Shown here: piece after piece, positions 7,864 to 17,098 of the stretch
Layout: every line of letters starts with the position of its first letter
Numbering within the stretch: position 1 is the first letter of the stretch
The notes under the pieces: generated by a model
Databases searched by the model: none
The model's input: the letters and a program-made list of their open reading frames with translations, nothing else
Told to the model about the DNA's origin: nothing
Translations under genes and position numbers: made by a program
NCBI RefSeq assembly: GCF_964199965.1
Contig: NZ_CAXMZT010000007.1
Coordinates: 124,001-188,000, forward strand
Direction: 5' to 3'
Source: JAFIFT01 sp020051095
GTDB lineage: Bacteria > Pseudomonadota > Gammaproteobacteria > Legionellales > Legionellaceae
DNA length: 64,000 nucleotides

Positions 7864-8823
7864 TCAAGTGTTAAATAACGCCATTTTTTCGGACACTCTG
7901 TCTGCTAACGCCACCGCGGATAAAATCTGTTCTAATCCGACAGGTGGGCAAGTAATTTCCCCATTTAGCCAGCGTGCATACGCTTGAAACTGTCGCTTAT
8001 AGGCTTCACGGTAACGCTCGACAAAACTATAATGGGGTAAATCACCCATTCGACCTTGTGAGTTACTGTGACTAAAGGTAGTTGGGTATTGGTTGTCCAC
8101 TTTGAGCATCCCTTTTTCCCCTAACACTTCAACACGCTGATCATAACCAATGCCACTTTCACGCGAAACATCAATGGCAACTAATGCACCACTTGCTAAC
8201 TTAAAGCTAATTAAAGCGGTATCAACATCGTGAAAGGTCTTAAGCTTGGGTTCAATTAATGCATCCGCCAGAATAGTCATATCGGTTACCGGTTCATTGC
8301 ATAAAAAATTTACCATATCTAAATCGTGGATGACAAAATCATAAATTAGTCCGCCGGATCGTTTAGCAAACGCCAAATCAGGCCGTTTTGGATCACGATT
8401 GGTAATTTTTACCACTTGTATTTTGCCAATTTCCCCCTCAGCCAACCGGTTTTGCAATTCCGAAAAATGGGGATCGTAACGTCGATTTAATCCCACTTGG
8501 ACATCGGCTCCGCGCTCTCGTAATGTGTGCTGTAATTGGCTTAAGGTTTCGACTCGATAAGAAATGGGTTTTTCACAAAATAGCTTTTTGTGGTAACGGC
8601 TGCATAATTCAATCAACTCAACATGTGCGTCACTGCTAGCCGCAATGATAACACCGTCTAACGCATCATCTTGCAATACCGTTTCTAATTGGGCAATGGG
8701 TGTGATGTTTTGACCCGCTTGGTTATCCACCACATAGTTAACCTGAAACTCTGGCATTGATGACAAGATATCAAAATGCATTTTTCCCATTCGACCAAAA
8801 CCTATCATTGCAACCTGTTTCAT
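7864..8823 (-). CDS. Gfo/Idh/MocA-family dehydrogenase, second inositol dehydrogenase of the iol operon
   Basis: The 319-residue protein has an N-terminal Rossmann fold starting VAMIGFGRMGKMHFDIL, the IIAASSDAHVEL strand, CEKPIS (the conserved EKP, whose Lys is catalytic), VGLNRRYDPHF, and the DFVIHDLDMVNFL segment with the conserved Asp and His. It is the last gene of the minus-strand iol operon, two bases after iolE. It resembles the iolG product at 13405 closely in layout, so two related oxidoreductases are encoded in one operon, perhaps for different inositol stereoisomers (myo versus scyllo or chiro). Exact substrate is inferred only from context. Confidence 0.85.
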   Translation of the reverse strand: MKQVAMIGFGRMGKMHFDILSSMPEFQVNYVVDNQAGQNITPIAQLETVLQDDALDGVIIAASSDAHVELIELCSRYHKKLFCEKPISYRVETLSQLQHTLRERGADVQVGLNRRYDPHFSELQNRLAEGEIGKIQVVKITNRDPKRPDLAFAKRSGGLIYDFVIHDLDMVNFLCNEPVTDMTILADALIEPKLKTFHDVDTALISFKLASGALVAIDVSRESGIGYDQRVEVLGEKGMLKVDNQYPTTFSHSNSQGRMGDLPHYSFVERYREAYKRQFQAYARWLNGEITCPPVGLEQILSAVALADRVSEKMALFNT

Positions 8824-8825
8824 GT

Positions 8826-9719
8826 TTACCCCCGAATGTCCGATAAATAGTGTTTCGCTTTTTGTGCATACAACAGTGGTTCTGCCTTAGCAGGGTCTTG
8901 CTCAGCTTCGACAACGATCCATCCTTGATAATGAACATGATGCATTTGCAAAAGTATGGGTTTGAAATCAATGCAACCATCGCCAGGAACGGTAAACATT
9001 CCTTGTTTGACAGCTGTCATAAAACTCCATTTCTGCTCAATTGCCTGTTGTAAAATGTCAGGACGAACATCTTTTAGATGCAACAGTCGAATTCTTGCCC
9101 CGTATTGGCTGATTAAAGCATGAATATCGACTCCCGCCGCATAAGCATGCCCTGTATCCAGCAATAAGCCCACTAATTCGGGGGAAGTATTGGCCATAAG
9201 CCTATCGACTTCATCTTGGTTTTGCACACCAGTTCCCAGATGGAAATGATAAGCAAGCTGCATCCCCATTTCAGTCGCTATTCGTCCCATCGCCTGCAAT
9301 CCATCGTATAAACGTTGCCATTGGTCATCATTAAACGTTGGTTTATGATGGCCAAATAATGGCAAGTCTTTTTGTTGTATGCTGTCATTGACTTCACAAA
9401 CATTGATAATGGTAGCACCGACATTTTTTAAAAAGCTGGCTTTATCAAAAAAGGCATCCAAGGTCTGTTGATACTGATAAGGGTTAGTGAAAAAAGCACT
9501 AAACCAAGCACTGGATAAGCTTAAGCCCTGGGAGGCCAATCGCTGTTTCAAATCCTTAGCATCTTTAGGATACTTTGAACCCAACTCCGTTCCCTCAAAG
9601 CCTGCTTGGCGCATTTCGCTAATACACTGCTCAAAAGAGATATGTCCACCTAAACTTGGATCATCATCGTTGGTCCATCCAATGGGGGAAATTGCCAGTT
9701 TGCATTTGTTTAACATCAT
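8826..9719 (-). CDS. iolE: Inosose dehydratase (2-keto-myo-inositol dehydratase)
   Basis: The 297 residues match the length of IolE, which converts scyllo-inosose to the diketone taken up by IolD. It is a xylose-isomerase-like TIM barrel with the family N-terminus ISPIGWTNDDDPSLGGHISF and then EMRQAGFEGTELGSKYP. Further landmarks are AYHFHLGTGVQNQDEVDRL, LLLDTGHAYAAGVD and LLHLKDVRP, which supply the metal-binding His/Glu/Asp residues, and the closing VVEAEQDP. It sits between iolD and the second dehydrogenase with gaps of about ten and two bases, so it is translated as part of one operon. Confidence 0.92.
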   Translation of the reverse strand: MMLNKCKLAISPIGWTNDDDPSLGGHISFEQCISEMRQAGFEGTELGSKYPKDAKDLKQRLASQGLSLSSAWFSAFFTNPYQYQQTLDAFFDKASFLKNVGATIINVCEVNDSIQQKDLPLFGHHKPTFNDDQWQRLYDGLQAMGRIATEMGMQLAYHFHLGTGVQNQDEVDRLMANTSPELVGLLLDTGHAYAAGVDIHALISQYGARIRLLHLKDVRPDILQQAIEQKWSFMTAVKQGMFTVPGDGCIDFKPILLQMHHVHYQGWIVVEAEQDPAKAEPLLYAQKAKHYLSDIRG

Positions 9720-9728
9720 TAATCCTTG

Positions 9729-11522
9729 TTAATACGCTCGAATAGTGTCGGGCTTTGGCTCATCTAATGCCGCCACCCGCCACCAGGATTCATAACCACT
9801 CGACATAGTATCACTATCGACTTTGATTTCGATTAATACCGAACATGCGGCATCTTTTGCATCCTTTAATGCTTGCGCTAACTGAGCGAGACTATTGGCC
9901 TTAAAGGTCATTGCACCTAAACTTTTTGCATAGTTACTAAAATCGATGGATTGTGAGAGCTGGGTTTTAAAACTGTTTGAACCATGGGAGCATTGCAAGT
10001 TGTTAATGCATTGAAATCCTGCATTATCAAAAAGCACAATAATCATCTTTTTCTTCATCTCAAGCGATGTCACGAGCTCTGAGTGCATCATTAAAAAACT
10101 ACCATCGCCAACTACCACGTAGGCATTGCCTTGGCATTGTTGCCGACTTTTAGCAAGACTCACCCCTAAACCAGCAGCGACTTCATAGCCCATGCAAGAA
10201 AAGCCATATTCCAAGTGGTAGTCTTTAACGCCTTTGCTTAACCACAATCGATGTAAATCACCTGGCAAGCTGCCTGCCGCACAAATGACTGTATCCTCGG
10301 CACTTAGGTGTTGATTGAGGACGCCAAGCGCCGCCGTTTGCGATAAGACCCCATTTTTTTCCCAAGGCTCATAACAACGAAATACCTCTTTTTGCCATAG
10401 TTGCTTCAACGAAGCAATCTGTGATTGATAGGCATTTGATGTTTTATAATCAGCCAATGCGGTTGTTAACACATTAAGCGTTTGTTTCACATCTGCTTGT
10501 ACCGATAGGGCATCCATTTTAAAACTATCCATGCGGTTGATATTGACCTGGATGATTTGTGCATTGGGGAATAACCATTTTGAGGCCGTGGTAAAATCTT
10601 GCAAACGGGTTCCCAATGCTAGGACTAAATCCGCTTGTTTGCCTAATTGATTGGCAACTAACGTACCGGTCGTGCCAATACCACCGACGTCAAAGGGATG
10701 ATGTGAGGGCAAAATACTTTTCCCTGCTTGAGTCACCGCAACGGGTATGCCATGTTGACTAGCAAAATCAGATAATGCTTCAGAGGCTTTCGAATAAATT
10801 GCGCCCCCACCGGCAATGATTAAGGGGTATTTTGCTTGGCTAATCGCATGGATCACATCATCCAAAACGCGCTGGCTTGGGGAAATTCTGTCAATATGCC
10901 AAACACGCTTTTCAAAAAAGTGATTGGGATAATCAAAGCGTTCACATTGAACATCTTGCGGTAAGGCTAAGACCACGGCACCTGTTTCAGCCGGGCAGGT
11001 TAATACCCTCATGGCATTGATTGCCGCTGTCATCAGCATTTCAGGACGCATGATTCGGTCAAAATACTTCGATACTGGCTTAAACGCATCATTGGCTGTG
11101 ATATTAGCATCATAGGGCTGCTCAATTTGCTGTAAAACCGGATCAGGCTGCCTATCAGCAAAGATATCGCCAGGTAATAACAATAAAGGAATACGATTGC
11201 TGGTTGCCACGCCTGCGGCTGTTACCATATTCAATGCGCCTGGACCAATGGACGATGTGCAAGGGATGATCCCTAATCGGTCCATTTGTTTTGCGAATGC
11301 TATCGCTGAATGTGCCATGCCTTGTTCATTGTTGCCGCGAAACGTTTCGATGCCATAATTGTCAAACTCTAACGCAGCACCCAATCCCGTCACATTGCCA
11401 TGACCAAAAATAGCAAACATGCCATGAATGAATGGATATTCCACGCCATCGAGGCTAACATACTGATTCGCTAAAAACCTTAGCAGTGCTTGGCTACAAG
11501 TTATGTTCGTTGTTGATGACAT
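9729..11522 (-). CDS. iolD: 3D-(3,5/4)-trihydroxycyclohexane-1,2-dione hydrolase
   Basis: This ThDP-dependent enzyme opens the inositol ring to 5-deoxy-glucuronate. The start ATG at 11522 is chosen because GGAGAGGAT lies just upstream; an in-frame extension to 11666 runs inside iolCB and is not needed. That gives 597 residues. Landmarks are FGHGNVTGLG and RGNNEQGMAHSAIAFAKQ (substrate and glutamate region of ThDP enzymes), CTSSIGPGALNM, the central IIAGGGAIYS domain, and VVGDGSFLMM...NAGFQCINNLQ (about residues 470-515), the GDG-N ThDP/Mg motif. Its start lies two bases from the iolCB stop, consistent with translational coupling. Confidence 0.94.
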   Translation of the reverse strand: MSSTTNITCSQALLRFLANQYVSLDGVEYPFIHGMFAIFGHGNVTGLGAALEFDNYGIETFRGNNEQGMAHSAIAFAKQMDRLGIIPCTSSIGPGALNMVTAAGVATSNRIPLLLLPGDIFADRQPDPVLQQIEQPYDANITANDAFKPVSKYFDRIMRPEMLMTAAINAMRVLTCPAETGAVVLALPQDVQCERFDYPNHFFEKRVWHIDRISPSQRVLDDVIHAISQAKYPLIIAGGGAIYSKASEALSDFASQHGIPVAVTQAGKSILPSHHPFDVGGIGTTGTLVANQLGKQADLVLALGTRLQDFTTASKWLFPNAQIIQVNINRMDSFKMDALSVQADVKQTLNVLTTALADYKTSNAYQSQIASLKQLWQKEVFRCYEPWEKNGVLSQTAALGVLNQHLSAEDTVICAAGSLPGDLHRLWLSKGVKDYHLEYGFSCMGYEVAAGLGVSLAKSRQQCQGNAYVVVGDGSFLMMHSELVTSLEMKKKMIIVLFDNAGFQCINNLQCSHGSNSFKTQLSQSIDFSNYAKSLGAMTFKANSLAQLAQALKDAKDAACSVLIEIKVDSDTMSSGYESWWRVAALDEPKPDTIRAY

Positions 11523-11523
11523 A

Positions 11524-13362
11524 TTATCCTCTCCATACTCGTTGATTCGCACTATTTTGACGGCACCAGTCATGCTCTGGAACAAATTCGGGAACGATAT
11601 AAGGAGCATTTTGCAAATGCCGGATAAACCATAGGGTATATAAGGCATAACCCGGTGCAGCAGCATGCGCGTGCGTTTTCTGATTTTGAATGACTAAGGT
11701 ATCAGTGTGGTATACCTTCAGTGCATTATCCCCGTCTTCAGCAAATGCAAATCCTTGTGGCTCTGAGAAGCGATAGTGATAAATTTCTGGCTGAGGATGA
11801 TAATGGGGAGGACAGCTGGACCACCGCCCTTGGAAGGTAATAATTTCACCCACAACCAAATTTGATTCAGGTCGATTACGCTTATCAAATACCGTCCGAA
11901 CAATCCGGTAAGACACATCATCTAGCAACCCCTTCCCTCGGTGCTCATTTTCAAGCAGGTTGTGTTGGTCAAACAGCAACGGTTCGAATTCATTGACATT
12001 CTCTGTCTGCATGATGAGTAACTCACAGGCCGATAACGCATCGATGTGAATTGCCTGCGAGTAAGGGGTATGCAAAACGTAAGGCGCTTCATCAAAATAA
12101 GAGCGCCTTGTTACCGATTGCTGACGACTTGCCCAAGAAAAATTAACTTGACCATACAACAATAAGGCCGCTGTTTCCAAGCCATCATCAATAGTGAATT
12201 GCTCCCCTTTATTCAGCTTTAATACACAAAAATTCATTCCCGTTTGGTAAGCATCCTGACAGCTAACCACACGGGTCAACCCCAAATCAAAGCCCGCTTT
12301 GGCTTGAATCAAGGGTGAACGTGTCAAACTGGCCTCATCAACAAAGAGATCATTTAGCACCTTGGCACCTCGTTCTGGATATTGCTGAATAAAATGCAAT
12401 AATTCCGCTTTGGTTGGCATGGCGGGTGCACACCCATGTCGAGTACTCACGATGGCACCGCAAGCATTCCCATAACTTAATGATTGCAACCAAGACTCAT
12501 GATGCACTAATCCATACAAAAGACCGCTCATGAAGGCATCCCCCGCACCTAAGGTATTTAATACCTCCACGGGATACGTGTCTGCGTGAATAATCTTTCC
12601 CTCCGCCAAGTGCACTTCACTGCCTTCTAATCCTTTTTTATAAACAATGGCAGCATCGGTTAATTGACGAATCTGCGTGATAGCCTCATAGACATCCGGC
12701 TTACCACCTGCAATCATCAATTCCTCATCGGTACCAACAATCAAATCACAATCCGCTAGAAATGATTGGTAGTGTTGGCTTACTTCTGAATTGGCCACAT
12801 AGCGATTTTGTGCATCATCCGCTGTGCATAGTCCCCACAAAATGGGTCTGAAATCACAATCCAAAATCACCTTGGTTTGCGATGCTTTCGCCAACTCAAT
12901 GGCTTTGCGCGATGTTTTTCGCATGGCATCCGTGGAAATTCCCGTGCCGGATAATTGCAAATAGGTTGCTTTGGCAATTTGGCCAGCGTCTAAATCCTCG
13001 ACCGATAATTGCATATCCGCGCAATTTTCACGATAAAATAATAATGGGAAGGTTGATGGTGGCGTGATGCCTAGAAAAGCAAGCGCAGTTAAATTATCTT
13101 TCGTTTGAGAAACACTATCGGTATCAACTTGCTCTTGCTTAAGTGTTGCCAGTAAAAAATCCCCCATGGCATCATAGCCTACTTTTGAAATCAAGGCAGA
13201 ACGCAAGCCTAACCGCCGGCATCCAACGCTGATATTCCCTGGGGAGCCACCCAAGTACTTCTTAAAGGATGAAACATGACTTAACGGGGTATTTAATTGT
13301 TCTGCATACAAATCGACTGCCACTCGCCCCATGGCAATCACGTCTATTGTTTTATTGGTCAC
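11524..13362 (-). CDS. iolCB: Fused 5-dehydro-2-deoxygluconokinase / 5-deoxy-glucuronate isomerase (IolC-IolB)
   Basis: The 612-residue protein joins two steps of inositol breakdown. Residues 1 to about 335 are a ribokinase-fold sugar kinase: GRVAVDLYAEQLNTPL, YLGGSPGNISVGCRRLGL, and the anion-hole/catalytic motif LNTLGAGDAFMSGLLYG (about 266-282). Residues from about 350 are an IolB bicupin: FDLGLTRVVSC, GETAALLLYGQVNF-like strands, RWSSCPPHYHPQPEIYHYRF with the metal-binding histidines, and HAHAAAPGYALYTLWFIRHL. IolB makes the kinase substrate, so fusion joins consecutive reactions. A fused iolCB gene is known in Legionella pneumophila; in Bacillus the two are separate. Confidence 0.93.
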   Translation of the reverse strand: MTNKTIDVIAMGRVAVDLYAEQLNTPLSHVSSFKKYLGGSPGNISVGCRRLGLRSALISKVGYDAMGDFLLATLKQEQVDTDSVSQTKDNLTALAFLGITPPSTFPLLFYRENCADMQLSVEDLDAGQIAKATYLQLSGTGISTDAMRKTSRKAIELAKASQTKVILDCDFRPILWGLCTADDAQNRYVANSEVSQHYQSFLADCDLIVGTDEELMIAGGKPDVYEAITQIRQLTDAAIVYKKGLEGSEVHLAEGKIIHADTYPVEVLNTLGAGDAFMSGLLYGLVHHESWLQSLSYGNACGAIVSTRHGCAPAMPTKAELLHFIQQYPERGAKVLNDLFVDEASLTRSPLIQAKAGFDLGLTRVVSCQDAYQTGMNFCVLKLNKGEQFTIDDGLETAALLLYGQVNFSWASRQQSVTRRSYFDEAPYVLHTPYSQAIHIDALSACELLIMQTENVNEFEPLLFDQHNLLENEHRGKGLLDDVSYRIVRTVFDKRNRPESNLVVGEIITFQGRWSSCPPHYHPQPEIYHYRFSEPQGFAFAEDGDNALKVYHTDTLVIQNQKTHAHAAAPGYALYTLWFIRHLQNAPYIVPEFVPEHDWCRQNSANQRVWRG

Positions 13363-13404
13363 AAACAGCTCCTTATTAATGCTTGGTGTGATGACAATTT
13401 GTCG

Positions 13405-14379
13405 CTAGATGGTTACCCAATCCCCCGTGGTTAACGATTGTTTTGCTGCAAACGCCATCTTTACCGCCGTCAAGCCATCTTCCCCAGTCACCACAGAGTT
13501 TTTTTTGTGCTTCACACAGTCTAAAAAGGTGTGAATTTGATCCTGATAGGCTTGATGGTAACGTTCTAAGAAAAAAGGATTCAAGGCCGCTGTGCTTTGC
13601 CCTGACTCACGCCAGGATTCAACGGCATGTTGTCTTGGATTATCAACCACCCATTGCTGATTATTGCTATATACTTCGGCTCGTTGATCATACCCATACA
13701 ATGCTTGCCTGCAATTATCAATCATGGCCATTGCACCCGTATCAAAACGAATCAAGGTCACAGCGGTATCAATATCAGCAAACGAGGCTAATCCACTTTC
13801 CACAGTACAGCTGCCCATGGACGCAATCGCAATGGGTTTAGCATTCGAGAGAAAACAAACCATATCAAAATCATGAATCGCCATATCCATGAACAAACCG
13901 CCGCTACTTTTTAAGTAACTAGCAGGTGGGCAATGGGGATCACGGGAGGTAACCTTTATGACTTGCGGTGTATCCTTGCTTTGCTTAATTGACCGTTGCA
14001 TGGCGGCAAAATTTGCATCAAAGCGCCGATTAAAGCCAATTTGTAAAAAGGCGCCTGCCTCATTGACCTTATTCAATGTTGACTGGATAAGCTTAAGGTC
14101 CAAACCAATCGGTTTTTCACAAAGAATAGCGCAGTTAGCTTTAACCGCCTTTTCGATATGCTCTAAATGTTGATCCGAAGGTGAGGCAATAATCACCGCA
14201 TCGAGCGACTGACTTAATAATTCATCCAAAGAGTGACAACTAACATAACCTGAATCCTTAGCCCAGGCCGCATCCAACAGGGGGTCGTAAACAGCGATTG
14301 TGTCAACCCAATTATGATTTTTAAGAATTGACATATGCAGTTTGCCAATTCTACCTGCTCCAATAACACCGACATCCAT
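13405..14379 (-). CDS. iolG: myo-Inositol 2-dehydrogenase
   Basis: First gene of the iol operon. The start ATG at 14379 is preferred to the upstream ATG at 14409 because AAAGGA lies seven bases before it and it begins the Rossmann motif directly (MDVGVIGAGRIGKLHMS). This gives 324 residues, close to the family norm. Other landmarks: AVIIASPSDQHLEHIEKAV, ILCEKPIGLDL with catalytic Lys, IGFNRRFDANFAAM, and MDMAIHDFDMVCFLSNAKP with the Asp-His pair. NAD-dependent oxidation of myo-inositol to scyllo-inosose is the entry step of the pathway. A 42-base gap leads to iolCB. Confidence 0.9.
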   Translation of the reverse strand: MDVGVIGAGRIGKLHMSILKNHNWVDTIAVYDPLLDAAWAKDSGYVSCHSLDELLSQSLDAVIIASPSDQHLEHIEKAVKANCAILCEKPIGLDLKLIQSTLNKVNEAGAFLQIGFNRRFDANFAAMQRSIKQSKDTPQVIKVTSRDPHCPPASYLKSSGGLFMDMAIHDFDMVCFLSNAKPIAIASMGSCTVESGLASFADIDTAVTLIRFDTGAMAMIDNCRQALYGYDQRAEVYSNNQQWVVDNPRQHAVESWRESGQSTAALNPFFLERYHQAYQDQIHTFLDCVKHKKNSVVTGEDGLTAVKMAFAAKQSLTTGDWVTI

Positions 14380-14456
14380 CGTTACGTCCTTTATCCAAGA
14401 TACTTCCAACTGACCTTATATCAAAAACGAACAAGAGATTGTAGCTAATTCGTTAA

Positions 14457-14505
14457 AATTTCTTTTTAGCGAAGCAATTGGGGTTTTGCAAAAGTCCTGC
14501 TAGTA
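14457..14505. repeat. Single arm of the CAGGACTT MITE in the iolG-iolT divergent promoter region
   Basis: The sequence TTCTTTTTAGCGAAGCAATT followed by GGGGTTTTGCAAAAGTCCTGC parallels the right arm of the MITE at 6536-6660 (TTTTTTTAACGAAGAGATTG then GCGTTTTTCGTAAGTCCTG) with scattered changes. It occupies about a third of the 150-base region that must contain both iol promoters, ending only 25 bases before the iolT start. Confidence 0.6.
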
Positions 14506-14529
14506 TGAAGTGAATCGTTTTAGGAATTT

Positions 14530-15846
14530 ATGATGTTATATCAGGGAAGAGTGGTTATTTTCAGCACCTTGATTGCTGCCTGCAGCGGGCTACTATTTGG
14601 CTTTGATACCGGCATTATCGCCGATACCCAATGGCAGTTATCACGGCAATTTCTATTTAGTCATTGGCAGTGGTCATTGATTGTTAGCAGTATGGTATTA
14701 GGCGCGTTTGCTGGTGCTATCTGTTCTGGTCATTTTACCGAGCGCTATGGTCGTAAAACCACGTTAAAAGTGACAGCGTTGTTATTTATCATCGGCACCT
14801 TAACCACTGCCAACACACATCACTTTATCACCTTGTTTAGTGGTCGATTTTTGCTGGGCATTAGTATTGGCATCAGCGCTTATTGCGCGCCTTTATTTAT
14901 TGCAGAAATAGCCGAATATCATAAAAGGGGACGCATGGTATTGATCAATAATGTCGCCATCACAGGTGGGGAAGCACTGGCGTTTTTAACTGGCTATTTA
15001 TTACAAGACATCAGCGATAACAGTTGGCGATGGATGTTTTTATTAGGCCTGATACCAGCTTTTGTTTTATGGTGGGGGTTGAAATATGTGCCACAATCGC
15101 CACGATGGCTGCTAAAGAACAACCAAGAAGCACAAGCATTTAACGTTTTAAAATCCATTCGCAATCACAGCCATGATAAAGTGATGACCGAGTTTCAGTT
15201 AATCAAAAACAACCTACAAACAAATCAAAGTGTTGCGCTTTTTGCAAAACCCTACCAAAGCCGAGTCGTTATAGGCACTGTTTTGGGCATTTTACAACAG
15301 ACCTGCGGCATTAACGTGATCATGTATTATGGGCCCTTCCTGTTTAAATCATCCGGTTTTAATGAAGCACAAGCCATGTTAGCCACATTCATTATGGGTT
15401 TGTTAAATACCATTTGCACTATATTTGCAATGATGATGGTCGATCGATGGGGTAGGCGCCAGCTACTCATGCTTGGCTCGATAGTCTGTGCCTTAGCACT
15501 ATTTGGCCTAGCAAACTTTCAAACACCAACCTCCTTGAACCAATGGTTATCGTTTGCCTGCGTTTTTATTTATACCATGGCCTTTGCTATTGGACTGGGC
15601 TCGATGTTTTGGCTATTAATTTCCGAATTATACCCAATAGCCATTCGCGCTAAAGCCATGAGCTTTACCTCAAGTATCCAATGGCTTGCAAACTTTACCG
15701 TCTCCCTTAGTTTTTTGCCGCTGTATGATGCCATCGGCCGAAGAGCAACATTGATGATGCTTTGTTTTTCCTGTTTAGTGAGCGTGTTTTTCACCTATTT
15801 TTTTGTGCCTGAAACCAAGGGCTTGGCTTTAGAAGAAATTAGTTAA
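14530..15846 (+). CDS. iolT: Inositol/sugar:H+ symporter of the MFS (IolT)
   Basis: The 438-residue protein has twelve predicted membrane helices and the sugar-porter signatures: GLLFGFDTGIIADTQWQL in helix 1, ERYGRKTTLKVTALLF (loop 2-3 motif), GRFLLGISIGISAYCAPLFIAEIA in helix 4, VPQSPRWLL after helix 6, QQTCGINVIMYYGP in helix 7, VDRWGRRQLLMLGS, and the C-terminal PETKGLALEEI. It is transcribed divergently from the iol operon, so inositol uptake is the expected role, as with the iolT gene beside iol genes in Legionella. Two adjacent ATG codons (14530 and 14533) follow AGGAATT. Confidence 0.9.
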   Translation: MMLYQGRVVIFSTLIAACSGLLFGFDTGIIADTQWQLSRQFLFSHWQWSLIVSSMVLGAFAGAICSGHFTERYGRKTTLKVTALLFIIGTLTTANTHHFITLFSGRFLLGISIGISAYCAPLFIAEIAEYHKRGRMVLINNVAITGGEALAFLTGYLLQDISDNSWRWMFLLGLIPAFVLWWGLKYVPQSPRWLLKNNQEAQAFNVLKSIRNHSHDKVMTEFQLIKNNLQTNQSVALFAKPYQSRVVIGTVLGILQQTCGINVIMYYGPFLFKSSGFNEAQAMLATFIMGLLNTICTIFAMMMVDRWGRRQLLMLGSIVCALALFGLANFQTPTSLNQWLSFACVFIYTMAFAIGLGSMFWLLISELYPIAIRAKAMSFTSSIQWLANFTVSLSFLPLYDAIGRRATLMMLCFSCLVSVFFTYFFVPETKGLALEEIS

Positions 15847-15903
15847 TTAGTGTTCTTGTCTGAAAACAAAGAACGCACATATTGAATGATGACAATGGGG
15901 GGG

Positions 15904-15929
15904 TAAGCTGAGTTGTACCACTCAGCTTA
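15904..15929. terminator. Bidirectional terminator-like hairpin between iolT and the barrel protein
   Basis: TAAGCTGAGT and ACTCAGCTTA form a perfect 10-bp stem around a 6-base loop, halfway between two convergent stop codons (15846 and 15957). Only a short T-rich stretch follows on the plus strand, so termination strength is uncertain. Confidence 0.6.
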
Positions 15930-15956
15930 ATTTCATGGCAGGATTATTGCTAATGC

Positions 15957-16817
15957 TTATACATCAAACTCGATGCCCACAGAACCCATATTGTAATGCT
16001 GAGATTTTATTTTCACCAGCCAAGGAGCTGTTGCCACATGCGTTGTGGGTGCATACACCGTAGAACCGAATTGATAATGGGTATCAGAGAGGTATAAAAA
16101 CCGATATTCCGCAAAAACGCTCGCATGGGGGTTTAAATCAAAACGCACACCAACTTTAGGCTGAGCAGCAAAGGCAAAAGCCGTATCGTCCGTATCAGCA
16201 TTGTAATGATTAATGCCTGGTTCAGCAGGTCTGGTCTGTATTGAAGTCGCACCAGAAATGGATAGAACCGCGGAGCCAATACCAATTCCAGCATATGGTC
16301 TAAATTTTCCAAAAACTGGTTTTTGTGAGTTTAAGACGGCATTTACTAGAAATACCCCTGTTTTTAAGGGATATTTCACAAGGAAATCGTGTTCGGGAAT
16401 CCTTAATGTATTATTGTCAATATCATGGCCCTCAATGGTAATGCCCCCCATATAATAGCCCTCGAGTTCAAAGGCTGGCGTTACTGGCAAATGCTCACCT
16501 AAAATAGTAGACCAGGTGACGCCAATATGTCCGCCCACCATGCCAGTTGAACTGCTTTCAGACCGACCAAACGAATTAACGGCCAAAGGGCCACCATTAG
16601 CTTCCGGAATAAAGGCTGACCCAAATTGACTAATATCGGTCCTGGTTAAACCACCCCCGCCACCAAAAACACCCACATAGATTTGACCCGGCGAGGTAAT
16701 AGATTCAGGGCCCATTGAACCGCTATAAGCGGCTGTTACTGACAAAGCTAATAAACATCCTGATAACGCTTTGCTCGCTAATTTATTACTCTTCCTATCC
16801 AATTTTTTATGCTCCAT
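15957..16817 (-). CDS. Outer-membrane beta-barrel protein
   Basis: The 286-residue protein has a charged N-terminus, a hydrophobic segment (LASKALSGCLLALSVTAAYSG) and a likely signal-peptidase site before the mature GSMGPESITSPGQIYVGVFGGGG. After that, amphipathic beta strands alternate with Gly/Asn-rich loops (GGHIGVTWSTILGEHLPVTP; RPYAGIGIGSAVLSISGAT; KVGVRFDLNPHASVFAEYRF), and the chain ends on a strand, HYNMGSVGIEFDV. This is the pattern of small OmpA/OmpW-type barrels common in Legionella. It shares overall layout with the protein at 36582 (GRIFVLAAVGGG start, LEYRFVYLGN strand). Function beyond a surface barrel cannot be stated. Confidence 0.75.
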   Translation of the reverse strand: MEHKKLDRKSNKLASKALSGCLLALSVTAAYSGSMGPESITSPGQIYVGVFGGGGGLTRTDISQFGSAFIPEANGGPLAVNSFGRSESSSTGMVGGHIGVTWSTILGEHLPVTPAFELEGYYMGGITIEGHDIDNNTLRIPEHDFLVKYPLKTGVFLVNAVLNSQKPVFGKFRPYAGIGIGSAVLSISGATSIQTRPAEPGINHYNADTDDTAFAFAAQPKVGVRFDLNPHASVFAEYRFLYLSDTHYQFGSTVYAPTTHVATAPWLVKIKSQHYNMGSVGIEFDV

Positions 16818-16925
16818 TTTAGAATATTTTCCATGAGTAATATGTATTAACAGGCACTCAGAGTCAATGCTTTTAATTGGATGACTTAAAAGCGAGGATA
16901 TGTTTAGAGAATTGGCCAGCAGTCA

Positions 16926-16975
16926 CGCCATTATTCCGGCCAAAGGTCTATATTCGTGCTACTTTTTTTATAACC
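16926..16975. repeat. Diverged copy of the ATTCCGGCCAAAGG dispersed repeat
   Basis: TATTCCGGCCAAAGGTCTAT, then GTGCTACTTTTTTTATAACC, CCGCATG aligns with 59471-59523. The copy lies between the barrel gene and the GrpB start and accounts for part of a frame that would otherwise extend the GrpB gene upstream. Confidence 0.6.
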
Positions 16976-17098
16976 CGCATGATACTGTGGATTTGGCTTT
17001 TTTGGTCTGATACAAATATCTATCTTGGGATTACCATACTGGTTTTGCCAACTCAACCGCATTATACTATTAGTCTTAAAGGCAACGAGAGCGTCAAC

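Noticed and set aside
11523..11666. 48-residue N-terminal extension of IolD
   Set aside because: It overlaps the IolB domain of iolCB and adds residues not in the family; ATG 11522 has GGAGAGGAT.
16877..17098. N-terminal extension of the GrpB protein
   Set aside because: It is made of a dispersed repeat and AT-rich DNA; ATG 17099 gives the normal family length.
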